64,000 nucleotides of DNA, taken from the NCBI GenBank assembly GCA_004154925.1, contig QJNS01000288.1:29196-93195 (forward strand). The letters are read 5' to 3'. Shown in pieces: positions 12,201 to 25,500 of the stretch (position 1 is the first letter of the stretch; every line of letters starts with the position of its first letter). The position numbers were made by a program, and so were the translations under genes. The notes beneath the pieces are model-generated. The model was not told the DNA's origin and made no database searches. It was given only the letters and a program-made list of their open reading frames with translations. This DNA is from Monosporascus cannonballus. Lineage: Eukaryota; Ascomycota; Sordariomycetes; Xylariales.

Positions 12201-14450
12201 TTTTATGTTTATATTTATTTTTATTATCGATTAAATGTTAAAATTTTAATTTCTTTTTTCTTATTTATTAATGGGGTATAAAATGAACCTTATTTGGTTA
12301 ATTTTTTATTAATTAATATTCCGTATTAACATATTTATGGTAATCTTAAGATTATATTATAATTTTTAAATAAAACGATATCGAAATTAATTATTTAATT
12401 TTATCTTTTAATAAAAATCTCGAAGTAATTAATTTTGCGTATAATTTTTCGTTATCGTAAAATGAATTTCTAACTTTCGGTATTTATCGTTATATAAGGT
12501 TTTAACTTATATTTCTATAACAATTTAAACTTATTAATTATATTTAATATAATGTAATTCCCGCCTAAAGTTCCGTAATTTATTATTACGGTATATTAGT
12601 ACGTTCCGATTTGTATATTTAAAGTAATAAGGTCGTTAACGTTTCCTATTATCGCGTTTAAAACTTTTCTTAAAAGTTCTTTTTAATTTTTTTGGGTTTC
12701 GTTATTTTGCGGCTTTTTTATAAGTAATTTTTTTAACTTTTGTTCGAATTTATCGAACCTTATTTATATTTCTTTATTTAGTATATTAAGTTGTTATATT
12801 TGTTATTATTGCCGGCGTATTATTTTTTAAGTCGTATTAATTGCTTTTAATTTTTTTATAATCTTTTTCCTTATCGAATAAAGTATTTTTTTATGTTTAC
12901 GATTGCATTTTATTATACGTTATTTTAATTGTTATTTTAAAGATTTTCTGTAAATTAACGTATTTTTTCCTTAATAACTTTTTTTCTGGAGATCCGCAAT
13001 CAATACTAATCGAAAATAGAAATCCGTAATAGCTTTTTGATAATGTTTTTTTACCGTACCCTGGATTAACTTTTTTTCTGTTTAATAATTGTATTATTTA
13101 TAATAATAAAAGCGGTTTTTTTATGGGCATTATTTTTTTTCGGGCCAACCTTTTATTTTAGCCAATTACTGGATATCTTTTAAGGCTATGGTTCGAAAAT
13201 GTTAATATTATTATTTATCGTTCTTATTATTTTCGGTACGATTTAAAATATTAAATCTCTTATAATATATACGGGTAATTCGTTCGTAAATATGCTATTT
13301 CCATTCCTTATAATTGGGATATTCCCGTCGTCGACAATATATGGCATATATTTTGCCGTATTAATTAGGAGTTCCGGAACAGATTTTTTTTTATCCAGTT
13401 CTAGTATTCGCGTAATTATCCTTATAATATTTCTTATTATGTTCGCGATATCTATTAAGCCAGTTTTCTAGCTTTTCGCATTTTTCGTCAAATTTTTTGT
13501 TATAATGGTCCTTATTGGACCTTTTGTTATAAACCTAATACGTATTTGGCTTAAATTATGTTAATAGCTTTGTTATTATTTTCTTGGTTATTTTTGAATT
13601 GTTTTTCCGGTATAAGGGTCTAGTTATCTTATTATAGTTTCTTGGGTTTTCTGTATTTATAAACCTTATGTCCTATTTTGCCATAATTAAAGCATTTAAT
13701 CTGGCTCCAGTTTTATTTGTAGGTAACGCCGAGTTTCATAAGTCCTGGCGCCGTTCCATAAAAAATAACTGGTGCGTTTCGTTTTTTTCCCTGATTAAAC
13801 TTATTATATCTTAAAAATAAGGCATATTATCTTTTTTTTATTATTTTTTAAATTATCCATTATTAATTTTAATTATCTTTATAATATACCGGTTTAAAAT
13901 AATTAATTGCTTAATCCGAATTATTTTATCTTTTATATTATTTTTTAACTTTTTATAAAATATATTAATAAAGGTATCGGCCTTATCGTTTTCCCATCCC
14001 GCCTTAATCGCAAAACTTTTAAAGGTTACGGCATATTTAGATACGGGTTTTTTTTATTAAAGTTATAAAAGCTATTAGGTCGTAAATCTTTTTTTATCCG
14101 GATTGCCGAAATTATCGCGTATTTTATTTTTGAAATTAGTATAAAGTAAAAAAATCTCGTTAATAAAATTCTCCTTATCCGGTTTTCTTATTTTCAGAAA
14201 ATTTCTTATAATAGGTTCAAATTAATTAACCGCATTTTCCGTTAGATATGCTCTTATTATTAAAATCATATCCACTGGATTACTAAGATCCAAAAAGCGA
14301 AGGTAAATTCGTACCTAAATTAAAAAGGTTTAAAGATTACCTTTTCCATCGTAAGGTTCCAGCTTTTTGGGCTTTATACGGACGAAAAAGGTTTAGGTAA
14401 ATAACGTAACCCTAAGTTGTCGAACTTTTTTTTCCAGTTCCCGGATTCGA
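9262..14450 (-). pseudogene. gag-pol of A1, RIP-inactivated
   Basis: On the minus strand: a gag core from about 14370, then the gag zinc knuckle near 13665-13705 reading CFNYGKIGHK with the second Cys turned to Tyr. Retropepsin, RT, RNase H, H2C2 integrase and a C-terminal chromodomain follow. The chromodomain remnant (QYLIKWEKHPNFENTW) is near 9268-9350. The order gag-PR-RT-RH-IN-chromodomain defines Ty3/gypsy chromoviruses. Stops are present throughout every domain; no functional product is expected. Confidence 0.8.
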
Positions 14451-14554
14451 ATCTAAAGCTGCTGAATAAAGGTTTCCTAAACGCTGGTCGATATTTTAAC
14501 AATATTAAATATTGCTTAGAATTTGACGATATTATTGAACAAAAATTTGCAACG

Positions 14555-14932
14555 TATAACAGCTATGCGGTTTAACCAATTATTAAACCTTAAGTTGACG
14601 AGTTTATATTAATAGAAATATCGTGGGAATCTGAGCAATAAATATAATAATCGTATTATATCTCGTAATGCCAAAGGTGCCTTAGGTAACGAAATTATAT
14701 TATAAATTGAAATTATCTAAATTATAGAAATAATAAACGTATATATCCTTATTCTGTTATATTGGCTTATTTCTGCTTAACCGTGCTCAGTAAATTCTTG
14801 TTAAACGGTTGCTTAATACTGATTAGTCGTGTTCAGTAGATCTTTGCTAAGCACCCGTCACGTGACCCGAAAGGTGGACCGTATTATTCTCGTTGACCGT
14901 TTTCTAAGGCCGGAGCCTGTCAGGTTGTAACA
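14555..14932 (-). repeat. 5' LTR of A1
   Basis: 378 bp, matching 8195-8572. It starts TATAACAGC (RIP of TGTGACGGC) and ends GTAACA. It includes CACGTGA in the U3 part. Confidence 0.88.
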
Positions 14933-17184
14933 TAAATACCGTAAAGTATTTAGCTCCGTAAAGTCGGTTTTTTATTTCTGTAATCAAGGGTAATAATATT
15001 TGATTTTTAATAATAATATTGTTTAATTATCGATAATTAACCACATATCGTAACTTTTCGTTCTTTTTAAATATAAAAAATATAAGACATCCTGCTGATA
15101 ATTTCGAAGGTCGAATTTATCCTTTTTATAACCGATTTTCCAGATATTTTTTAAAAGCGCGTAATTCGTCTCCGTTAAGGTTGTAATTAAGATAGAACTT
15201 CGTCGAAAAACTTTTCTTAAAGATTATTTCATAATTTTATTCGCTATGTTTTGATATTTTCGTATGAAGCTCCTTTTTAAAAAGTTGTTTATATTTATAG
15301 TAGTATGATAGCATATTCGTTAAATTTTCTAACTTTCGGAGTTACTGTTTTAAATAGTTATTTAATTGCCTTAGTTTCGTTTTGATAATAGCAATAATAT
15401 ATCGTATTTTTTAATGCCCGTTTTTTTTCTTATATTTTGTTTCTTTAAATAATAAGGTTTCTGTCGTATTCTTATGCCTGCATTCGTCGCTATTTTCGAT
15501 CGAATATTGAAATCTTATATCTTTTTTTTATTAGGAAATAAAACGAATTTCACCTGACCAGTTCTTCTATTAATTAAAACTTTATTCTGGCGTATTCATA
15601 GTAATTCTAAGATTATATCGTAATTTCTAAATAAAATGATATCGAAATTAATTTTTTTTAATATCGTCCTTGAATAAAAATTTCGAAGTAATTAATTTCG
15701 CGTATAACTTTTCCGTTATTATAGACGAATTCCTGATCTTTAGCGTTCGATACTGCATAAAGTTTTAATTTATATTTTCATAGCAGTTTAATCTCGTTAA
15801 TTACATCCGATATAATATATTTTTCGCTCAAATCTTTATAATTCGTTATTGCAGTATATTAATATATTTTTATTTATATATCTTGGTGATACGGTTATTA
15901 ACTGCTTTTATTGTCACGTTCAGAACTGTTTTTGAAAGTTTTTTCTAATTTCTTTAGGTTTCGTTATTTTACGGTTTTCTTATAAATAACCTTTTTTCTT
16001 CTAATCTTTCTTCGAATTTGTCAAATTTAATCTGTATTTTTATATATAGCGCGTTAAGTTCATATATTTAGCGTTATTATCGGTGCAATAGTTTTTCGAA
16101 TTATAGTAATTATTTTTAATTCTATAATAACTTTTTCCCTTATTAAGTAAATTGTTTTTTATAATCTCGTCTATATTTTATTATATGTCATCTTAATTAT
16201 CCTTTTAATATTTACTTATAAACTAGCAAATTCTTTTTAATGATTTTGTTATTTAGATTTATAATAAATAGTAACTAGAAATAGATATTTGTAATAGTTT
16301 TCTAGCAGTAAACTTTTTATTATATACTAGATTAACCCTTTTCTCGTCTGGTAATTATATTATTTATAATAACTAAAAAAGTTTTCTTATAGGTATTATT
16401 TTTTTAAACTAGCTCTTTACTGCGGCTAATTAATAAATATTATTTTCCAGAGTTTGAAATCGGAAATGTCGATATTATTATTCGTTGTTTTTATTTTTTT
16501 AAATTCGGTTTGAAATATCAAATTCCTTATAATATATGCGGATAACTTTTTATTAAATATATTCTTTTCATTTCTTACAGTTAGTGTATTTTCGTCGTCG
16601 ACAATATATGGCATATTTTCTACCGTATCGATTAGGGATTTTAGGATATATGTTCTTCGTCTATTTCTAATATTCTTTCAGCCATTTTCTTAAGGTATCT
16701 TGTTATCTTTTAAACGCTTTCTAGACCACTTTTTTAGCTTTTTATATCTCTTCTTGAATTTCTCTCCATGGTGAACTTGGTACGTATTTAGTCCGAATTA
16801 TATTAATAAATTTGTTTCTGTTTTTCTGATTTTTTCTAGATTATCTCTTAAGTACGAGTTTTTAATTGTTTTAACGAAGTCTTTTAGGTGCTTTATACTA
16901 CGTTACCTTATGTCTCGTTTTGTTATAATTAAAGCATTTAATCTGGCTCTAATTCTTTTTTTGCATTATTTCAAGTTCTATAAGTCCTGGTTTTATATCG
17001 TAAAAAGTATTATTGCATCGAAAAGTACCGGGATTAGTCGTATATTAAGGCTTATTATTTTTTTTCTTTAGTATTTTTAATACACTTGGCATATTGCCGA
17101 TTATTAATTTTAACCATTATAACGATATAATCCGATAAATAATCCGGTCGATTAAGCTTAAAAAGTTTTTCTGTATTTGATTTC

Positions 17185-17585
17185 TATGACGGCTATGCGG
17201 TTTAACCAACTATTAAACCTTAAGTCGACGGGTTTATGTTGGCAGAAATATCGTAGGAATCTGAGCAATAAATATAGTAACGTATTATGTTTTGTAATAT
17301 CAAAAATGCTTTGGGTAACGATATTATATTGTAAACAATTGGTATTAATAAGTGTTATAAGCTGGTGCTATTTAAATTATGGAAGTAATAAGCGTATATA
17401 TTTTTCTTTTTCTTGGCTTAATTATTTGTGATTACGCCGTTAGTGATAATTACGATTACTTGGGATCACCTTTGATCACTAATGATCATTGGCTTGGCAG
17501 TGATCACCGTCACGTGATCCGGGAGGTGGCCCGTATGCTTCCTGCCTAACCGTCTTTTGAGACCGGAACTTGTCGGGTCGTAATA
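17185..17585 (-). repeat. 3' LTR of A2
   Basis: 401 bp, TATGACGG...GTAATA, the RIP-mutated form of TGTGACGG...GTAACA. It includes several TGATCA-type words and TCACGTGATC near 17500. On the plus strand it also contains a 60-codon open frame shared with the A3 LTRs. Confidence 0.85.
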
Positions 17586-17672
17586 CGATCTCCCCCCTCC
17601 TAAATCTTACCCTCAAGATTTCTTTTTTTCTTTTTTTTTGTTTGATAAATATCCCTTTTTTTGTTCTTAATT

Positions 17673-18279
17673 ATGTCGTTTCGCATTTCTAAAATTCGTT
17701 GCGTTTCTCGTTCTTTTACCGTTTATTGTATTAATCTCGTAAAAGTTTTTAACGAATTTAGTTATAAAATTATATTTTTCTTTTATTATTTTTTGAAAAA
17801 TATAAGGTATAAAATAATGGAAAACGTTTTAAGGTATAAGGAATATATTAATCGAAATTGATTTTATAATAGTACTGGCGTACCCATTTTTTTTTACGAA
17901 ATATTTGTTATAAGTATTAACGCTTAAAATGTAAGGAAACGTTTGCCGAAAAATAATTATTAAAGTTTTAACGGCTTTATTTTAAAGCTTAATATAAATA
18001 TTAAAATTTTTTTTTTCGTTTTATTTGTTTGTATAAACAAAAGGTGTTAATTCGTTCGAAAGGCGTTATTATAATATAATATAAATTTTAATTCTTGGAC
18101 GAATTAAAGGAATAAAAACGTCAGGGAATAAGAATAATTAAAGGCCGCCGTTACGGCTGTTACGTTAACGCAGGCCGCAGTTGACTGGCTTAATATCCCG
18201 GTTACTGATTGATTAATTGTTAATTAGGATGCGTTCGTCGTTATTGGTAAAAGTTTTTTTAATAGGCGTTAGGCGCTAA
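17673..18279 (+). pseudogene. Convergent antisense reading frame of family A (A2 copy)
   Basis: It is collinear with the A1 and A3 antisense frames. ATG at 17673 opens 62 codons without a stop (starting MSFRISKIR, ending KYKEYINRN-like), then continues through stops into a C-terminal part with QAAVDWLNIPVTD and WDAF-like residues. A 1-bp indel puts the terminal TAA (18277-18279) out of frame. The stretch after FNEFSYK aligns with FEIMPY of A1, with Cys positions changed to Tyr as RIP would do. The product is unknown. Confidence 0.55.
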
Positions 18280-21200
18280 TGAGATTTTTGGCAGATTTTC
18301 AGGTATTCTCGGAGTTTGGGTATTTTTTTTTATTTGACTAGGTACTGGGTAAATCCGTTTTATTTTCGCATATCGAAAAATTTTTTATTTCGTATACCTG
18401 TTCGTTTTTTATTTTTATATCGTTTTATGCTATATGTATTTTAATTATATCTGTTATTAATTCGAATAAAAAAATATGAAAAATTAGATAAAATTTAATC
18501 TTCGGTAAAAGTTTTAATTGATAATTATTTTTTAAGATTTTTTTGGCAATTTTATATAAATCGATATACTTAAAATCGAGTTTTTTGTTAAGTTTTTTGT
18601 TTAAATATTTTTTGTAACGAAAAAAATTATTGCTTTTTTTTCGAAAAATATTTTTTTTAATTTCTTTTATTTATAATATTTATTTATTTAATTTCGTACG
18701 AATTTTAATTTTATTTTCATTTTTAAGTATAATTATCGTAGTTATTTTAATATAAAATTATTTTAATATTAATTAAATTATTATCGCATATTTTCTTATA
18801 AATTTTGAAATAAAATCAAAATTTACGTTTACAAGTATTATTTTAATATTTTTTTAATAATTGGTATTATAAGTTAATTATACGATTAATAATTTTTTAA
18901 TTTAATTATTTTGTTTATAAATATTATAATATTATACATAAATTTTTAAATTTTAATTTATTCGTTTTATTTATATATTTATTTAAAGTTTAAATACGTT
19001 AAATAATTTATAATTTAGGCAGATATATATTATTAGGTCTTATTAAAACTTAAAAATATATAATGACTTTTTATCTAATATAAATTTTATTAATAATCCG
19101 TATATATTAAAAATATAGTTGAAAAAAATTACATATTAGTTATTCAGTATTTATATCCTTATAATATGGTATAAAATAAAAAAATTTCGTAAATCGATTA
19201 ACGATTACGAAAATATTATTATAATATATTTCCGTAATTAGATTTTTGATATAAAAAATTTAATAATAAGATTAAATATAATTAATAATAATTATAATTT
19301 TCTGTAAAGTTTATATCGTCAAGTTTTTATTCTGGCGCAAATATTATATTGCCGTATAATCTTTTATATTATTAATTTTAATTTAAGAAAAAAAATATAT
19401 ATTTTAATTTTTTTAAGGTTTTATAAATCCTTAGATATCCGTATAACTGATATTCGTATATTTTTTGTATTAAATTCTTTTAATATTTTTTTGAAATTTA
19501 TATTTTATTCGTTTTTTAGTTTTTTTAAAAAATTATCGTTATGTTGTTAAATCCTTTAATATATATCGAAAGGTATTATTCGAATTATTATAATCTGGCG
19601 TAAACGTAAATATCTTTTTATAATGGTATCGAAACTTATATGGCTAATTTTAACTAATTGTTTTCGAAATTTGGTTGTTTATTTAAAACTTTTATTTTGC
19701 CGTTTTTTATTTTTTTATGGATAATAACGAAATCGAAATTTACTAATCTTTCTGCATATTTTAATTATCGTCCTATAAATTTTCTGGTTATAAAAAATTA
19801 GGTAAAATTTTAATAATCCGTATAAACCTTTATTTAGTACAAATTTCTTTTTAAGAAATATCTAAATTTTCGAAATATTATAATAATAACCATAAATGTT
19901 TTATTTGAAATACCGTAATTAAATTAGACTTTTTTTAATTTATACAAAAAAATGTAATAAGATATAATTTACTTTAATTATTTCGTTATCCGACCATTAC
20001 GTTTAATACGTAATCCGAAATATCGGTTTTTAATTTAACGGGGTAATTTAAATTGTATATGACTAATACTGGTTTATTGATAATCGTATTTTTAATATCT
20101 TAAAATGTTTTTTTCGTATCCGGCGTTTATTTAATTTTTTTTCGTAAAATTCGTTAGAAATATAATTATTTTATTAGAATTCCGAATAAATTTCTTATAA
20201 TAGTTAGCGAATCCAAAAAATACTTATATTTTTTTTGATTATTATTAACCTTTGTTATTTTATGATTATAGCGATCTTTTTGGGATTTATCTTAATATAT
20301 TTTAAGGTAATAATACATTTTAAATATCTTATTTTTTATATATGGGATTAACTTTTTTTTGTATTAATAAATAATTTTATATTTTATAAAGTTTAAAAAA
20401 CTTTATAAATATATTTTATATATGCTTTTTTGGTTTTTAAGAAAATAAGAATATCGTCGAAATAGCAAATGACGAAAATATCGAGGTATTTTTATAGCAC
20501 ATAATTAATTATTTGCTGGAAAATTACTAGTACGTTAATAAATACTATTAATATAACCAAATATTTAAATAATTTATATTTCGTTTTAAAATTTATTTTT
20601 TATTTATATTCTTTTTTAATTTTAATAAGGTTATATTTATTTTTAAGATTAAATATTATAAATTATTTAATTCCCTAAAATTTATTTTTTATTTCCGTAA
20701 TTAAATGGAATAATATTCGATTTTTAATTATAATATCGTTTAGTTATTAATAATTAACCATAAGTTATAATTTTTATTTTTTTTTTGGTACGAAAAATAT
20801 TAAATATTTTATTAATAATTTCGAAAGCCGAATTTATTTTTTTATAACGGATTTTCCAGGTATTTTTTAAAAATACATAATTCGTTTCCGTTAAAATTAT
20901 AAATAAGGTAAAACTTTATCGAAAATTTTTCTTTAAAGATTATTTCATAATTTTATTTACTATATTTTAATAATTTTGTATCGAATTTCTTTTTAAAAAG
21001 CTATTTATATCTATAGTATTACGATAATATATTAGTTAAAGTTTTTAACTTTTAAGGTTATTATTTTTATTGTTTTAAATTATTATTTAATTGCTTTAAT
21101 TTTGCTTTAATAATTATAACGATACGTCGTATTTATTTTTAATACTTATTCTTTTTATATTTTGTTCCTTTAGGTAATAAAGTATTTATTATATTTTTAT

Positions 21201-21456
21201 GCTTATATTTATTATTATTATCGATCGAAAATTAAAATCTTAATTTTCTTTCTCTTCGTTAATTTATAAGAAATAAAACGAATTTTTTTAGCTAGTTTTT
21301 CCGTTAATTAAAATTCCGTATTAACATATCCATAATAATTCTAAGATTATATTGTAATTCTCAAATAAAACGATATCGAAATTAACCGTCTGGTATTATT
21401 TTTTAACCAAAATCTCGAAGTAATTAATTTCGCGTATAATTTTTCCGTTATCGTAA

Positions 21457-21879
21457 TGTAACGAACCTGTTATACATCTACCTGGAGGTATGAGCAGTAT
21501 CCGAAATGGGGTTTGATTTGCAGGTAATAATAGAGCGAGGAATGATTTATTAGGGGTCTGTTCGTTAAAGAGATTTAAAGACTTTTCCCTTAATTAGAGA
21601 ACGGTATAATTGTCTCTAGATTAAGAGCTTAAATTAATAGCTAAAAAGCGAAAAACTAAATAGGTGTTATTTATATAGAAAATTAATTTATTATATATCC
21701 CAATTCCTAAAGTGAATGTATCGTGGATTTATATGATTTATGTGATCTAATTAATTTATTAAATTATTTAAATTATTTTGTTTGGGCTAAGCATTTCCTT
21801 TCGGAGTTAAGCCGTAACCGTTTTACGTTAGGCCTTAAAGGTTGGCCTCCTTAAGACAGGAACCCCTATTCTTATAATA
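21457..21879 (-). repeat. 3' LTR of B1
   Basis: On the plus strand it runs TGTAACGAACCTG...CTTATAATA. It shares R-U5 with all family-B LTRs; its U3, with GCCTTAAAGGTTGGCCTCC, is specific to B1. Confidence 0.9.
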
Positions 21880-21980
21880 TTATTTCCCCTTTCCAAGGAT
21901 TTTTGTCCCAAAGATAAAAACCGTAAGTAGCCATTTTGTTTTCGTTAGAAAAAATTATAGGCGTTCTAGCTGATTTTACC

Positions 21981-22580
21981 ATAATAAGCCGTATTTAAAA
22001 AGAAAAAAGAAAATTTCGATTAAATCAACGCGAAGCGCGCGATAACCGTACAAATTTTATCGAGAAATTTGGCTCCAAAGTCGTCGCCTATTTAAACTGT
22101 GTTCGTTTTAGGGAAGCTGATTGCTTTTACGTAATGGATATTCTAAGTTGTGGTTGCTGTACCCGTCGCCAACGTTCGGCTTATAACGTATTAGATATAA
22201 ATTCCCTAATAAAAATTAAGGAAAAACGTAAACGCTTACAAAAGAAACAACGCGAAATAAAGGATAAACTGATAAAACTTTTGGGCCGATTAAAACGTTT
22301 ACGTGTTTAATAATATATTTTGCAGAAAAAAGCTTTTGCCATTTTGAAGGAAAGTTATGAAATAAATTAATTAAAAAAATAGGAAAAATTAGAGGAAAAG
22401 CAGCGACGTATAGAAACGGAACAAGTGCAGTTTGTTTTTAAAATAAACGCCATTTTGGAAGCTTTTATTTCTTTCGACTGGAACGCCGAAGGTTTGGATT
22501 TAAGCGGGGGACCGTTATCGCCTACAACCTTAGCCGTATTAAAGACGGTCGGTTAGGATTTTGGCGGTAAAATATCTTAA
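21981..22580 (+). pseudogene. Convergent antisense reading frame of family B (B1 copy), ~199 codons
   Basis: Plus strand, opposite to B1 gag-pol, between the pol end and the 3' LTR. It begins near ATA/ATA at 21981-21986 (likely former ATG) and ends at TAA 22578-22580. The six internal stops are all TAA or TAG. It has NFIEKFGSKVV, then a Cys-rich patch LSCGCCTRRQRS, a long basic coiled coil (KEKRKRLQKKQREIKDK; EKLEEKQRRIETEQVQ), and the C-terminus FDWN...LDLSGGPLSPTTL..LKTVG. B2 and B4 keep the same C-terminal motif. No known domain was recognised. The Cys patch could bind metal or nucleic acid; that is inference. Confidence 0.68.
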
Positions 22581-22589
22581 TTAGGTCCA

Positions 22590-25500
22590 TCGCATTTATT
22601 AAGTGGTTAAATAGTTTTTATAAGTTTTTTTCGTATAAGTATCTCTTTTATTTGATTAAGTATTGGATTTTATTTTTAATTATTCTGGAATCCAGTATTT
22701 ATTCGACTTTATATTCGCCATTATTTTTTTCGATTTTTAAACTTGTTTTCAATAAGGCGTTTTTAGGTACCGGTTTAAGTAACGAAATATAGAAAACGGG
22801 ATATATCTTTATGTTCTTAAGTAATAATAATTAATAATTAATTTTGAAAATAACTTTATTAATTTTAAATAAGCTAAGTTTCTTAAAGTTAAGCTTATCG
22901 TTAAGTTTTTTTATTTTAATTTGTAAGATATTTAAGGTTACGTTTTTTTTTTGGCGTAACAAATATACTTTATCTTCTTTCGCCAAAATTGATCTCTTAA
23001 TTCTTTTTTTATTATAATACTGGGTTATCCGTTATTAAAAAAATCGCAATTCATTTTGGAAACGAATTTGGATCGTTTTAATTTCTGTTATTAATATTTT
23101 TGCTTTTGAAGTAATTGTAGCAATTTTGGGAGCCTTATTAAGTGGTTATTTAAGACGTTTCGTTTTTGCGTTACGTCTGTATATAGCTATATGGGGAGAT
23201 ATACCCATATTTTCATTGATAAATATGTTATAAACGATTTGTGTCAATAGTAAAAGCTTTACCTAATTATTTTGTTAGTAATTAATATTGTTTCGGAAAT
23301 ATTGTTCTAAAGTCTGATTTAATCTTTCGGTTTGGTTATCCGTTTGGGAATAATATATTGTTAAGAACTTGAATTTGGCATTAATTTGTTTAAAAAAGTT
23401 GGTACCGAATTTTAAAATAAAAAACGTATTTTTATCGGAAATAATCTTTTCTAGTATTCTATGCTTATCAAGGTAATATTTAATAAAGATATAGGTCAAT
23501 TATTTTGCTATTGCGTTTCTTTTAAAAGGTAAAAAATACCCATATTTAATAAATCTATTAACAATTACCCATATTCCGTCGTATTTAACTTTAATAACTG
23601 GGTTCTTAAACAAAAGTAAGTTAATAATAAAGTCCTAAGTTATGGTGTTTCATGCTTTATCTGGAATTTCAGTGAGTAATAGCAGTTCATAGGGCTTATA
23701 TCGTATTGTTTTTACCTTATTGTAAATATTATAGTTTTTAATAACTGTTTTAACCATACGGCGTAACTTAGAGAAATTATATTTTTCTTATAACCGTCTA
23801 ATGGTTTTGAAAATCTTTTAATATCCGTATAACGGGTTTTTATGGAATTCTTTTATAAATTACTTTTGTTGATCCTTTAGAACATAGATTTTGCTATAGT
23901 ATAATAATTGATCTTTTGGCTATCCTTTTAACTGCTAAACTTTTTTTGTTCCTGTATATTATAAGAATTTCGGAACCGTATTAAAAGTTCGAGAGATAAT
24001 TTTTTTTAAAATTTCGCATAATTATATAGTATTATCCTGGTTATACTGCAATATCTGGATATTTCTTTTGGGAATTTTAAAGTTGTAATCTCCTTTACGA
24101 TTAAAAATATCCGCCTAGATATTTTTTTTTCTTTTGATATAATATATCCTGAAATTAAATTTTGACAGAAAAATTATCCATTTTTCGTACCGTTTATTTA
24201 GTTCTTGGGTTTTTATAAATCGGGTAAAATTTTTGTAATCGGAATAAATATCGAAAATTTTTTTTGTTCCGCTAAAAAAAAGTTCCTATTTTTTAAAAGC
24301 GTTAATAATTACCAAAAATTCTTTATCGTAAATTTGATATTTAAATTTTGCATCTCGGAATATTTTTAAATAATATGCCACTAGGTACCATTTGCCGTTA
24401 TCCTTTAGTTATTTTAGGACGGCGCTTAAAATATAATCTAAAATATCCGTTTTCAGACGTTTCTTTTTATCTGCGTTAAGTAATCTCATTATGGATCCAC
24501 TGGTAATCGTATTCTTTAATATCTGGAACGTTTTTTTTGCATCTTTTAGAAATTTAAATTCTTTTCCTATATACTTTTTAATAATAAATTTCGTTAAAGG
24601 TTTAATTATATCTCCGTATCTCTTAATTAGGTTACGTACGTAATCCGTAAATCCTAAGATCTGCCGGATATCTATAACGGTCGCCTTATTAAGGATAAGC
24701 TAATCCTTAATTACTTTTATTTTAAAACGTTAAATCTAAATTTGGCCAAAGATAAAAATATATCCCAGAAAATCTAGCCTCTATATATGCTATACACTTT
24801 TAACTAGGTTAACTCGGATATTTACTTCGTTTAACGTTTAATATATTTAGGCGACTTACTTTTTATATTCTTTAAAAATCTCGGAATAAATAAGGATATC
24901 GTTAAAATAAACGAACATAAACTTATTTAGAAACTTTTTGAACGTAATTATAATTAAGCGTTAAAAACTGGCAGGGGCATTAATAAATCCTATAAGCATA
25001 ACTTTGTACTCGTAAAATCCATGTATTATTTTAAATACCGTTTTTTATTTTTCTCTCTTAGCCATTTTAATACGATAATAACCGTTTCGAAAATCAAATA
25101 CGGTAAACTATTTTGCTTTGCTAACGTTTTTTTTAACGTATTCATAAAAGTTAGGGGATATTTATTCTTAATCGTAATATTATTTAACTATCGGTAATCG
25201 ATTTTTTTCTAAAAACTAAATTTCGATCTTTATTAATTTTTTACTTTTTATCCTTAATTTTTAATATTATAAAAACGGGATATCCCGCAGAGAAATTAAA
25301 AAATTAAATATATTCTTTTTTTAAATTAAGTTAAATATTTTTCCATAAAGCCTTTAACTTATTAAAGTTGATATGGTAAATTTTATAAAATTTAGAATAA
25401 TATCCTTTTTTAATAAATATTCTATAGTCCTATTAACCGTATAATAGCAGCTCGTAATTTTCTTTATTTTTAAATAATTTTTTAAATCGTCGATACTTAG

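Larger units (their letters stand above)
8195..14932 (-). mobile_element. A1: complete Ty3/gypsy chromovirus, family A
   Basis: 6738 bp, with two 378-bp LTRs (8195-8572 and 14555-14932) and a perfect 5-bp target duplication TAAAT at 8190-8194 and 14933-14937. LTR ends read TGTTACA...GTCACA in minus orientation, some mutated to TATA by RIP. It contains gag with a zinc knuckle, protease, RT, RNase H, integrase and a chromodomain on the minus strand, plus a convergent reading frame on the plus strand. The target was A0. All minus-strand frames carry many stops, so it is dead. Confidence 0.9.
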
